From contig NZ_JAGSXH010000036.1 in the NCBI RefSeq assembly GCF_018283645.1, forward strand, positions 1-51,822: DNA of 51,822 bases, written 5' to 3'. The translations under genes were made by a program, and so were the position numbers. Source of the DNA: Actinocrinis puniceicyclus. Lineage in GTDB: Bacteria > Actinomycetota > Actinomycetes > Streptomycetales > Catenulisporaceae. Of the stretch, positions 18,599-27,247 are shown in pieces (positions within the stretch are counted from its first letter, which is position 1; each line of letters begins with the position of its first letter). A model generated the notes under the pieces. It made no database searches. It worked only from the letters and a program-made list of their open reading frames with translations, and had not been told where the DNA came from.

Positions 18599-21286
18599 TC
18601 AGTCGATCTCCTGGGTCGACGGCTCGTCCCGCAGCGGGCCGTCGGCCGCCAGCGCCAGCGCCGAGACGATCTCGTGCGGCGAGGTGGCGAGCTGGGGCTT
18701 GTGATCGAGGGCGTACTGCTGCGCCGCGGACAGCTGGTGCACCGCCACGACCCAGTCGATCTTGACGATGAGCACCGCCTGGATCCGGACCACGGCGTCC
18801 TTGTACGGCTGGAGCGAGGCGATCACCGCCGGAAGGCTCTGCAGGAGCAGCGCGGTGATCTGCGCGTCCTGCGCGGTGACGACGCGGTTCTCCAGCGCGT
18901 GGACGGCCGTCTCGGCGGCGCGGCCCGCCGTCATCCGGCGAAACCACGATCCGATGACCGGATCCGAGCGTTCCACGACGTCGAGCCCCGCGTGCTTGAG
19001 AGCCTCGTCGACGGCGCGCTCGACCTGCTCGTGCGCCGCTTCCTCGCACAGATAGATGCTGACCGAGGCGCTCTGCGCGGCCGTCGGTTCGGCGGCGTCG
19101 GAGCGCGGGGAACCCGACGCATCGGCCGGAACCCGGCCTTGCATCCACTGCCGGGGGCTCGGGAGAGGCGCGAAGTACACGGTCGTGGTCGCCTCGTAGC
19201 CGTCGCGTCGCGGGCGTTGCGCGTCCTGCCCGTCCACCGGGTCCAACCGGCGGATCGGCGCGTCGGGAGCGGCGCCGAACACGGCGGCGAACGCCTCGGC
19301 CGCGAGAATGCCTTCGGGCGCGTCCGGGAAGATCGGTTCGGACAGGCAGTACTCCTGCCCCGGCAGGCCCTCCACGATGAGCCGCACCTGAGGCACGTGC
19401 GAGTCCTCGCCCGGCCCCGGGCCGACCCCGGCGGCGGCCAGGATGCCCTCGATCCGGTTGGAGGCCAGGTAGAGCGAGGCGGACCCGCTGCGCTCGCCCC
19501 GCGCGCCGCCGCCGTCCGGCGCGACCACGGGGCCGGCGGCCTCCCATATGCGCAGCAGCAGCCGCTTGACGTCCTGACCGTTGCGCAGGTCCGCGTATTT
19601 CATGCCCTCCAGCGGCCGAGCGGCCGCCCACTTGGACTCGAACTGAAGCTGCGCGAACTGGCCCAGCGAGGCGTCGTGCCCGATCTCCAGGTGTTTCACC
19701 CGCGAGGTGCGCCGCTGGTAGGGCAGGAACGCGACCATGATCCGGTCGTCCACCTGGTGCACGCTGCACTCCGGCAGCCGGTCGTAGAGCCGCACCTCCA
19801 ACCGGTCCGCCGCGACGCCGTCCGCGAGGGCCTTGCGGGCCAGCCGGCGCAGTTGCCTGATGTTCTCCTCGATCCGCGCCTCGAAGGCGGGGTCCTGGAT
19901 CTCCGCGGCCCGGTCCTGCGCCGCCTGGGTGGTCGGGGCCAGTAGCAGCACCTGCACCTTGACCCCGCGTTCCAGCGCCTGCTCCACGGTGCGCACGAAC
20001 GGCGTCCCGCCCTCGGCGATCAGGGTGGAGCTGGTGTCCAGGATGCGGATGACCCGCTCCGCGTCCCCGATCAGGTCCATCAGGGTCCTGACCGGCAGCG
20101 TGTCGTACTCGCGCGGGCGGTCCGTCGGGGCGTTCATGTCCGCTTCGGGCCGCAGCAGGTGGAAGCCGGCGTCGGGCCTGCGGGCGTACTTGGCGTAGAA
20201 CTCGCGGTCGAGCACCCGCGCCACCGGGTCGTCCGCCGAGATCGCCTCCGGCTGGAACGCGGTGCTCTGGTCGCCGAAGCGCACCCGCAGCGCCGGGTTC
20301 GCGTGGATCGCCGCGTCGATGCGCTTGGAGACCAGGTAGGTCGCGTTGTCGATGTGCACGAAGCGCACCAGCAGGTCCCGGGTCGCCTGCTCGTCCACCA
20401 CCCGCACCGGCAGCAGTTGCGGGATCGGCGCGGCGTCCGCCCAGATCGCCTCGAACTGGTCCAGCGCCTCCCGGCCCAGCTGCGACTGGTCGGTGATCTC
20501 CAGCTGGGTGGAGTGGTCCGAATAGGCGTGCGGCGGCAGGAACGCGAACATCGCCCGGTCGTCCCACCCGTAGAGGGCGAAGGGCGCGGCGACCGTGTAG
20601 AGGCGCAGCTCCAGCCGGCCGTGCGGCAGCCCGTTGCCGACCGCGAGGATCGCCGCGTCCAGCAGCCGGAAATCCGAGATGTTCGCCTGGATCAGATCGT
20701 TGATCCACAGCCCCGGTATGGTCTGCCGCAGCTGGAACTCCCGCAGCGCCGAGGCGTCGGTGTTCGGGCTCATCAACAGCACTCTGATGTCCGCGCCCTG
20801 GATCGCCGCGTCGCGCAGCGCTCTGATGGCCGCGTCACGGTCGCCGGAGAAGAGCCCGGAGAAGGTGTCCAGGATCCGGATCTGCTTGCGCGCCTCGCCG
20901 ACCCGGCGCAGGAACCAGGCGTAGTCCAGCCGCGGGTGCTGGCGGATCTGCTGGGCCGCCGCCTGCCGCACGATCGGCTCGATGAGGAAGAGCACGATCA
21001 TGCCGCCGATCAGGTCCCCGGCGGAGTTGAGCAGGAAGTTGGGCCAGAAGCCGCTGTGGAAGCCGGTGCTCCACGAACTGACCGCGAGCCCCAGCACGAG
21101 CGAGCCGAGCAGCAGGAAGGCGAACAGGTTCGGCCGGCGCGTCCACAGCTCCCGCAGCCGCGCTCCCGGACGCCGGCGGCCTCGCGCCGGCAGCCGCGGC
21201 GGCTCGGGCCGCTGTTGCCGCTGTGCCCGGTGCGGCGGCAGTGGCGCCGCTGTACCAGAGTTCTGGGACGCCTCGGACACAGCCAA
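18599..21286 (-). CDS. Large two-TM protein with two degenerate PLD-like modules and a C-terminal helical domain
   Basis: This 895-residue protein of unknown function has a basic, proline-rich N-terminus and two transmembrane helices (about 53-72 and 82-104). Two homologous modules follow (about 130-300 and 420-580). Each opens with IRILDT, has a central VLL(M/L)xP strand and an LE(L/V)RLY strand, and ends with LEI, SLG-like, QFE and W residues. They resemble phospholipase-D-like or DUF5919 folds, but neither has an HxKxxxxD motif, so catalysis of the usual kind is unlikely. The last 130 residues form a separate domain with SIYLCEEAAHEQVERAVDE and PVIASLQPYKDAVVRIQAV. The TTG start has GGGGAGG six bases upstream. 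No neighbour shares its strand and spacing closely. Confidence 0.75.
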   Translation of the reverse strand: MAVSEASQNSGTAAPLPPHRAQRQQRPEPPRLPARGRRRPGARLRELWTRRPNLFAFLLLGSLVLGLAVSSWSTGFHSGFWPNFLLNSAGDLIGGMIVLFLIEPIVRQAAAQQIRQHPRLDYAWFLRRVGEARKQIRILDTFSGLFSGDRDAAIRALRDAAIQGADIRVLLMSPNTDASALREFQLRQTIPGLWINDLIQANISDFRLLDAAILAVGNGLPHGRLELRLYTVAAPFALYGWDDRAMFAFLPPHAYSDHSTQLEITDQSQLGREALDQFEAIWADAAPIPQLLPVRVVDEQATRDLLVRFVHIDNATYLVSKRIDAAIHANPALRVRFGDQSTAFQPEAISADDPVARVLDREFYAKYARRPDAGFHLLRPEADMNAPTDRPREYDTLPVRTLMDLIGDAERVIRILDTSSTLIAEGGTPFVRTVEQALERGVKVQVLLLAPTTQAAQDRAAEIQDPAFEARIEENIRQLRRLARKALADGVAADRLEVRLYDRLPECSVHQVDDRIMVAFLPYQRRTSRVKHLEIGHDASLGQFAQLQFESKWAAARPLEGMKYADLRNGQDVKRLLLRIWEAAGPVVAPDGGGARGERSGSASLYLASNRIEGILAAAGVGPGPGEDSHVPQVRLIVEGLPGQEYCLSEPIFPDAPEGILAAEAFAAVFGAAPDAPIRRLDPVDGQDAQRPRRDGYEATTTVYFAPLPSPRQWMQGRVPADASGSPRSDAAEPTAAQSASVSIYLCEEAAHEQVERAVDEALKHAGLDVVERSDPVIGSWFRRMTAGRAAETAVHALENRVVTAQDAQITALLLQSLPAVIASLQPYKDAVVRIQAVLIVKIDWVVAVHQLSAAQQYALDHKPQLATSPHEIVSALALAADGPLRDEPSTQEID

Positions 21287-21473
21287 CGCGCGCCTCCCCT
21301 TTTTTGACCGCCGCGGTCGAGTTCGTCACCGCCCCCTGATGCACCGCCAGGCCCTTGTGGGGTTTGACGACACCTTGTCAGGATGGCACAGCACCGCAGG
21401 GCTGTGCGACCTGAACCGGGGGATACGCGGAGGGAAGATTCGGGGCGTCGCGGCAGGGGGCCTGCACCCGGCG

Positions 21474-23084
21474 TCAGTCCAGCGTCGGCGCCGTGATCTG
21501 CGGGTATCCGGCGTCCTGGGCGGCGTCGGCGTCCTCGCCCTGACGGCACGGACGACTGAGCAGCTTGCGGTCGTCGCTGTTCAGGCAGCGGCCGGTGGCC
21601 AGATCGAACTCCCAGCCGTGCAGGTGGCAGGTCAGCACGCCGTCTCGCACCGTGCCGAAGCGCACCAGGTCGGCCTTCAGGTGCGGGCAGTGCCGCTGCA
21701 CCACGTATCCGTCCACCCGCGCGTAATCCTCGACCCCGGAGGTCTCGGCGTAGTAGCCCTCGACGTAGGTCATCCGCTCCACGGAAAGGCACTTGAAGAA
21801 GGTGTACACGTACTCGTTGTACGGACCCTTACGCGATGCCTCGAAGCGGCAGGAGAGGAACAGTTCATTGACCCAGTCCTGTTCGCGGCGGCGCACCAGG
21901 TGCTCGATCAGCGGCCGCGCCACCCGGAAGCGGTAGCGGCACTCCTCGCCGGCGTACGGGTCGATCCGCCGGTCCAGGAAGTCGAAGACGATCAGCTCGT
22001 CCGCCGCGCCGTCGACCGCCGCCACCTCCAGCAGGATGCGGCCGTTGAGTCCGGCGCAGGTGTGCTCGGCGGTCTCGATCAGCGGCTGCACCCACGCCTT
22101 GAGCTGCCCGACCAGGTCCGAGCGGTCCGTCGGCAGCGCCGCCTTGATCTCGTCGATCACCGGCTGCACCTCGGCCTTGTAAGAGAGCAGATACGCCTGC
22201 CGGTCGTCGCGGATCCGCGCGATCTCGCTGTCGGGGATCTGCTCCACGGCGCAGCCGCCGTCCTCGGTCAGTTCCACCGTCGTGCCGGTCAGGAACAGGT
22301 GCGCGTTGTCCCGGCCCTGCTCGGCCAGGTACTCCAGGAACACGAACTGGTCCGGGAAGACGTTCGTCTCGTCCCGGTCCAGGTCGTTGAGGTGGAACAG
22401 ATCGTCGTCCAGGAAGCACGGCGGACCCGCGAACGGGAACGCGTGGGCGGCGCGGTACTGCTCCATGTACTTCAGCGCGCGCGCCATCCCGTTGCGCCGC
22501 TTGCGCCTGCCGACCGTCTCCCGCATCCGGTCGGGGAAGTCGTACACCATCGGGTACCAGATCGCGCCGGAGTACTGGAGGAAGTGGCCGTGCAGCGGCC
22601 CGAACTGCTCGATCGGCCCGGCCTCGACGGGGCGCGAGTCGTTCTGGTTGTAGATGCGCACGCTGCCGTCGTCGACGGCGAGGCCGGAGTCCCCGAGCGG
22701 CCCGTCGGTCGGCGAGACCAGCGCGTTGATCAGGATCCGCAGCCCGTCGAGCTCGGTGACCTGGTTGTTGCGGGTCTGCACGAAGTGCTTGAAACCCAGG
22801 TCCTCCAGCGCGTCGCGCAGGTCCGGCACCGGGAAGTCCGGCAGCAGTACGGTGGTGTCCTTCGACATGTGCCGGCGCAGCCAGTCCGGATCGAAGTGGT
22901 CGCGGTGCAGGTGCGAGACGTACAGGTAATCGGCTGAGCCGAGCAGCTGCGGATCGATCCCGGTGTTGTCGGGGAACGGCACCCACGAGCCGAAGTAGGC
23001 CGGGGTGAACCAGGGGTCGCACACGATCCGCCCGGCAGCAGTCTCCAGCAGCAGGCCGGCGTGGCCGATCGAGGTGATACGCAC
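21474..23084 (-). CDS. Metallo-beta-lactamase-fold protein fused to a Rieske [2Fe-2S] domain
   Basis: This protein has 536 residues. The N-terminal MBL domain has the metal motif SHLHRDHFD (about 57-65) after a GHAGLLLET strand, as in UlaG-like hydrolases. A middle region of about 250 residues is not recognisable to me. The C-terminal Rieske domain has the ligands CPH and CHLHGW, spaced as in oxygenase-type clusters. The same two folds occur, in the opposite order, in CMP-sialic acid hydroxylase, which suggests an oxidative role for this architecture. The GTG start has GAGGAG about nine bases upstream. There is no signal peptide, so it is cytosolic. Substrate is unknown. Confidence 0.88.
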   Translation of the reverse strand: MRITSIGHAGLLLETAAGRIVCDPWFTPAYFGSWVPFPDNTGIDPQLLGSADYLYVSHLHRDHFDPDWLRRHMSKDTTVLLPDFPVPDLRDALEDLGFKHFVQTRNNQVTELDGLRILINALVSPTDGPLGDSGLAVDDGSVRIYNQNDSRPVEAGPIEQFGPLHGHFLQYSGAIWYPMVYDFPDRMRETVGRRKRRNGMARALKYMEQYRAAHAFPFAGPPCFLDDDLFHLNDLDRDETNVFPDQFVFLEYLAEQGRDNAHLFLTGTTVELTEDGGCAVEQIPDSEIARIRDDRQAYLLSYKAEVQPVIDEIKAALPTDRSDLVGQLKAWVQPLIETAEHTCAGLNGRILLEVAAVDGAADELIVFDFLDRRIDPYAGEECRYRFRVARPLIEHLVRRREQDWVNELFLSCRFEASRKGPYNEYVYTFFKCLSVERMTYVEGYYAETSGVEDYARVDGYVVQRHCPHLKADLVRFGTVRDGVLTCHLHGWEFDLATGRCLNSDDRKLLSRPCRQGEDADAAQDAGYPQITAPTLD

Positions 23085-23333
23085 GGGCTGGAACTCCTCG
23101 TGTCCGCGTCATGGCTCGTAGTGCGCGAGCGCGGCCCGCGCGACCCGTCTAACCTATCCGACCGGAGGTGAAGCGGCCGACACGGACCCGGCGACCTTCC
23201 GCCATCGGCCGCGGAACCGCTACGGTTTGCGCAGCTGGATCACACGTGGCCGGTCACGAGTACGCGCCGCGATTTTCGGATCTTGAACCTTGGCAGTCGC
23301 AAGTGCTATGTCGCTGGGGAGGACGGCGGATCG

Positions 23334-24425
23334 GTGAGCGGCGCCCCGCAGGAGGCGGCGCGGCGCGGCGCGGCCCCCGGCCCGGCGGTCGTCGCCCCCG
23401 TGCCGCCGCGGCGTGCCCGGCCGGCCCGGGTGGCCGAACGCCCGGCGCCGTCTCCCGCCCCCACTCCCGCGCAGCTCGGCGTCCTGGTCGGGGCCCGCGC
23501 GGACGGCGACCCGGCGCAGGAGTTGCGCATCGCCCGCCTGGCCGACGAACTCGGGTTCGGCGAGGTCATGGTCGGCGAGGCCACGGGCCACGACGCGTTC
23601 GCCCTGGGCGCGGCGCTCGGCAGCGGGCCCGCCGCGCTCTGCCTCGGGCCGCTGCCGGCCGGTGTGCGCGACCCGGTGACCATCGCGCGCGGCGCGGCTT
23701 CGGTCGCGGCGCTCACCGGCCGCTCGGTGGGCGTGGCACTGGCCGCCTCCACCTCCGCGGTGGTGGAGGAGTGGCACGGGCGCGCGCGTGGGGTGCCGGC
23801 GACGGTCGTCGCGGAGTCCGCCTCCGTGCTGCGCGGTCCGCGCCGGGACAGCGGGCTGCTGGCGGGCATGCCGGTGGACTTCACCGGCGCGCTGGTGCGC
23901 ACCCGCGGATTCGTCTGCGCGCTGCCGCCCTCGAACGCGGATCTCAGCGTCCTGGCTTTCGGAGCGGAGCTGACCGAGGTGGCGGTCGCGCGCGCCGATC
24001 GGCTCGTCGTGCCGATAGGGACGGTCGAGCATCTGGCGCGGCTGCGCGGACGCATCCAGCTGGCGGCGGAGCGCGCCGGCCGGCAGGCGCCTCGTCTCGC
24101 CGTGTGGGTGCCCGTCGCGGTCGATCCGGAGGAAGACACACGTCGCGACATGCTGCGCGCCCTGATGCCTTATGTGCGGGCGGCGGGTTTCGCGGGAATG
24201 TTCACCGAGGCCGGCTTCGGCGAGGTGGTCCGTCTCGCCCGCTCCGGAGCGCATGTGCGTTCGGTCGTCGCGGCGGCGCCTCCGGAGATGCTGGACTCGG
24301 TGGCAGCGGTCGGCTCGGTCGCGACGGTACTGGCGGCGTTGGGGGAGTACCGCGCGGTGGGCGTCGACGACGTGCTTCTCATTCCGCACAACGCCGAGGC
24401 ATTGACGGCGCTCGCGGCCGAGTGA
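23334..24425 (+). CDS. LLM class (luciferase-like, F420- or flavin-dependent) oxidoreductase
   Basis: The protein has about 363 residues from the GTG at 23334. A proline/alanine-rich leader of some 50 residues precedes the barrel, which starts at PAQLGVLVGAR and includes IARLADELGFGEVMVGE, an ALCLGPLPAGVRDPVTIARG-like strand and AGMPVDFTG. These are typical of luciferase-like monooxygenases and F420-dependent reductases. A TTG at 23283 would add 17 residues. Cofactor choice cannot be settled by eye. The gene stands alone between divergent and convergent neighbours, so its substrate is not suggested by context. Confidence 0.8.
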   Translation: MSGAPQEAARRGAAPGPAVVAPVPPRRARPARVAERPAPSPAPTPAQLGVLVGARADGDPAQELRIARLADELGFGEVMVGEATGHDAFALGAALGSGPAALCLGPLPAGVRDPVTIARGAASVAALTGRSVGVALAASTSAVVEEWHGRARGVPATVVAESASVLRGPRRDSGLLAGMPVDFTGALVRTRGFVCALPPSNADLSVLAFGAELTEVAVARADRLVVPIGTVEHLARLRGRIQLAAERAGRQAPRLAVWVPVAVDPEEDTRRDMLRALMPYVRAAGFAGMFTEAGFGEVVRLARSGAHVRSVVAAAPPEMLDSVAAVGSVATVLAALGEYRAVGVDDVLLIPHNAEALTALAAE

Positions 24426-24505
24426 CCGCATCGCTCCTTGATCATTGAGTGTTCCTTGGGCGCTCCTTGAGCGGTCACCGGTAGGACGGCTCGGCTCATC
24501 TCGCC

Positions 24506-24871
24506 TCAGTCGTCCTCCTGCGGCGGCCAGGGCGTCGTCGGGATACCGGTGCCCGTCGAGCCGGTCGGCCTCGATCCGTTGGTGGGGGCGTGGCCGGTGT
24601 CCTGACGCGGGATCCGGTACGGCCGCGAGTAAGGACGATGGCTGCGCGGCTCGTTCGGCGAGTAAGGCTGCGGCGGGTAAGCGTCCCGGCCGTTGCCGCC
24701 GCCGACCGTCGCCAGCTCTCGTTCGTGGGCCGCCTTGCGTTCAGACCGGCGGATGGTCAGCAGCGTGAGAGCGAGTACGAGTACGAACGAGCCGCCCGCG
24801 CCGAAGGCGATGATAAGGCTGGTGGCCGCTCCGTCGGACAGGGCCTGAACCTGCGTGCTCAGGTCGCTCAT
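24506..24871 (-). CDS. Small single-pass membrane protein of unknown function
   Basis: This 121-residue protein has one strong transmembrane helix (about 18-41, ATSLIIAFGAGGSFVLVLAL) and then a positively charged stop-transfer segment, RRSERKAAHERE. The tail is rich in Pro, Tyr, Ser and Gly (YPPQPYSPNEP-type) and probably disordered in the cytoplasm. The ATG at 24871 is favoured because AGAGG lies six bases upstream; a longer frame to 24949 has no ribosome site. I recognise no family. It is divergent from the receiver/thioredoxin-reductase fusion across a 207-bp gap in which I see no clear operator. Confidence 0.65.
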   Translation of the reverse strand: MSDLSTQVQALSDGAATSLIIAFGAGGSFVLVLALTLLTIRRSERKAAHERELATVGGGNGRDAYPPQPYSPNEPRSHRPYSRPYRIPRQDTGHAPTNGSRPTGSTGTGIPTTPWPPQEDD

Positions 24872-25078
24872 CGGTGCCCTCTTCTCAGCGTGCGAGTTCC
24901 GCCGGCGCGACCGCCGTACCCGGATGGTGCCCACGCCACCGGGCCGCACACGTGTAGCCCGTTGGCGTCATTCGGAGTGCGCCACGCCACCGTCGGCGTT
25001 AGGTTCGCGGTAGTTCGTCCCACGCACGAGTGTCCCGCGGCGGAAATCCGGCGCGGGAGCCTAGGGAGGCTGGTGACG

Positions 25079-26854
25079 ATGACCGAAACCACGCACGGCT
25101 CCACTGCCCGCACGGCGACGGTGCTGCTGGTGGGTCCGGACCCGGTGCAGCGCGACGAGCTCGTGGAGACGCTGCGTCGGCACCTGGGCGTCAACAGCCG
25201 GGTGATCGGGGCGGGCAGCGTGCGCGAGGCGTCCGACGTGCTGAACTACCTCACCGCGGAGGGCACCGCGATCAGCCTGGTGATCAGCGCGCACCGCCTG
25301 CCGGACGGTTCCGCCACCGAGTTGTTCGGGCATCTCGGGCTGGCCTCCCCGTCGACCCGCCGCGTGCTGTTGACCACGATGGACCAGGCCGACTCTGCGC
25401 TCCAGGCGATCAACCAGTCGCAGCTGGACCGCTACCTGGTGCTGGCCGCCGAGCCGGCGTGGGATCGGCTGCTGCCGATCGTCGACGATCTGCTGACCGA
25501 CTGGTTCGCCCAGCACTGCGCGGCCCAGGTCGGGGTCACCGTGCTCGGGCACCGCTTCGCGCCCAAGTCGCACGTGGTGCGCGACTACCTGGCGCGCAGC
25601 CTGGTGCCGTTCGCCTGGTTCGACCTGTCCGACAACCCCGAGGCGCACGCGCTGGCCCGCGATCTGAATCTGCCGAACCCCGCGCCCACCACAGTGCTCT
25701 TCGACGACGGACGGGCGCTCTACGACCCGACCGTCGCGGAGCTGGCCTCGGCGCTCGGGCTGACCCAGGAGGCCGCCCGGGACCGCTACGACCTGGTGGT
25801 GGTCGGGGGCGGCCCGGCCGGGCTGGCCGCGGCCGTGTACGGGGCCTGCGAAGGCATGTCGGTGGTGGTGGTCGAGGACGACTGCCCGGGCGGCCAGGCC
25901 GGGGTGACCAGCCGGGTGGAGGACTATCTGGGCTTTCCGGCCGGGCTCAGCGGCGCCGACTTCGCGCACCGGGCGCTGGCGCAGGCCAAGCGACTGGGCG
26001 TGGAGTGGTGCAGCGCGAAGGTCGCCACCGGGCTGTTGCCGCTGCGCGGCGCGCACCGGGTCCTGCTGGACGACGGCAAGGCGGTGGTCGGCCGGGCGGT
26101 CCTGATCGCGACCGGCATGTCCTGGAAGCGACTGGAGGTGCCCGGCGCGAAGGAACTGCTTAACGCAGGGGTCTACTACGGAGCTTCGGCGTCGGAGGCC
26201 AGGGCGGCCGCGGACGAGGACGTGATCGTGGTCGGATCCGGGAATTCGGCCGCCGTCGCAGCGCTCAGATTCGCCGAGTGCGCCCGCCGGGTCACCCTCG
26301 TCGTGCGCGAGTCCAGCCTCCGGCAGGCGGCGCTGTCCCGGAAGTACGCGCGCGCGATCGAGGCGCACGAGCGCGTCAGCGTGCGCTGCGGGGCCGAGGT
26401 CGGCGAGCTGCGCGGTTACGGCCGGCTGGAGAAGGTGGTTCTCCTGGACACCCACAGCGGCGCGTCCGAGGTCCGCCCGGCCAGCAGCCTCTACGTCCTG
26501 ATCGGGATGGTGCCGCTCTCGGAGTGGGCGGCGGGCGTGGTCGCCCGCGACGAGTTCGGGTTCGTGCTCACGGACACGGAGGTCACCCTGCGGCCGGAGC
26601 GGCTGCCGATGTCCTGGCCGCTGGAGCGCCTGCCGCTGCTGTCCGAGACCTCGGTCCCGGGGGTCTTCGCGGCGGGCGACGTGCGCGCCGGATCGGTCAA
26701 GCGCATCGCCTCCGCGGTCGGCCAGGGCGCGGTCGCGGTGGCCGCGGTCAACCAGTACCTTGACACGCTCTGGGGTGTGGACGCGGAGGGCGACGGGGAC
26801 ATGGATGAGGACGAGGCGAACGTGGACGTGGATGAGGACGTGGAAGAAGGCTGA
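25079..26854 (+). CDS. Receiver-like / thioredoxin-fold / thioredoxin-reductase-like fusion lacking the CxxC
   Basis: This 591-residue protein has three parts. Residues 10-140 form a receiver-like fold (TVLLVGPDPVQRDEL, then LVISAHRLPDG), in which the phospho-acceptor aspartate position appears replaced. Residues 150-228 resemble a glutaredoxin/thioredoxin fold (VTVLGHRFAPKSHVVRDYL). Residues 237-570 are a flavin disulfide-reductase fold with FAD motif GGGPAG (243-248), NADPH motif GSGNS (386-390) and the late FAD motif VFAAGDVR. Where thioredoxin reductases have CxTC it has YYGASASEA (about 366-374), so ordinary disulfide reduction is excluded. A highly acidic tail ends the protein. The ATG at 25079 has AGGGAGG nine bases upstream. 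Confidence 0.87.
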   Translation: MTETTHGSTARTATVLLVGPDPVQRDELVETLRRHLGVNSRVIGAGSVREASDVLNYLTAEGTAISLVISAHRLPDGSATELFGHLGLASPSTRRVLLTTMDQADSALQAINQSQLDRYLVLAAEPAWDRLLPIVDDLLTDWFAQHCAAQVGVTVLGHRFAPKSHVVRDYLARSLVPFAWFDLSDNPEAHALARDLNLPNPAPTTVLFDDGRALYDPTVAELASALGLTQEAARDRYDLVVVGGGPAGLAAAVYGACEGMSVVVVEDDCPGGQAGVTSRVEDYLGFPAGLSGADFAHRALAQAKRLGVEWCSAKVATGLLPLRGAHRVLLDDGKAVVGRAVLIATGMSWKRLEVPGAKELLNAGVYYGASASEARAAADEDVIVVGSGNSAAVAALRFAECARRVTLVVRESSLRQAALSRKYARAIEAHERVSVRCGAEVGELRGYGRLEKVVLLDTHSGASEVRPASSLYVLIGMVPLSEWAAGVVARDEFGFVLTDTEVTLRPERLPMSWPLERLPLLSETSVPGVFAAGDVRAGSVKRIASAVGQGAVAVAAVNQYLDTLWGVDAEGDGDMDEDEANVDVDEDVEEG

Positions 26855-26936
26855 CAGCCGGCGGAGCGCTGCCTGGATGGTCTTTCCGGCATGACCCTCC
26901 TGGAGCTGGCCGAGGGACGGGTGCTGGACTACCTCG

Positions 26937-27113
26937 TGGCCGGTCGAGCGGACATCCTCTGAGGACCGGATGGCGCCACCCGGCCACGGCGGCTGGCTGG
27001 CGCGCCGCATACCCGGCGCGACCGCCCACCTCGAACCCGGCGAAGGCCACCTGTCACTGATGCTCGGCGCATTCGACGCCATCGTGACCGAGCTGACTGG
27101 GCATCTGACCTGA
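26937..27113 (+). pseudogene. Decayed C-terminal remnant of an alpha/beta hydrolase
   Basis: One frame reads EDRMAPPGHGGWLARRIPGA and then PGEGHLSL before a TGA at 27111-27113. This is the usual end of an alpha/beta hydrolase, with the catalytic His in GEGHLSL. An in-frame stop at 26892-26894 and nonsense sequence upstream leave no room for the catalytic Ser, so this is a remnant. The rest of the 393-bp gap 26855-27247 shows nothing recognisable. Confidence 0.5.
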
Positions 27114-27247
27114 CGCGCGACCCGCCGCAGCGCGCCACGCCACGCCACGGCGATGCGGTCGCCGTCAAAAGGTCCGCTTCGGCCAGGCAGCGCAGGGGCG
27201 CCGGCGGCCGGCAGCCCGGCCGGGCTTCGCCGTCACAACCCGAGCGG

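Noticed and set aside
25061-27148. Leftward 695-residue open frame over the flavin-reductase fusion
   Set aside because: It is a high-GC antisense shadow; the forward frame has FAD and NADPH motifs.
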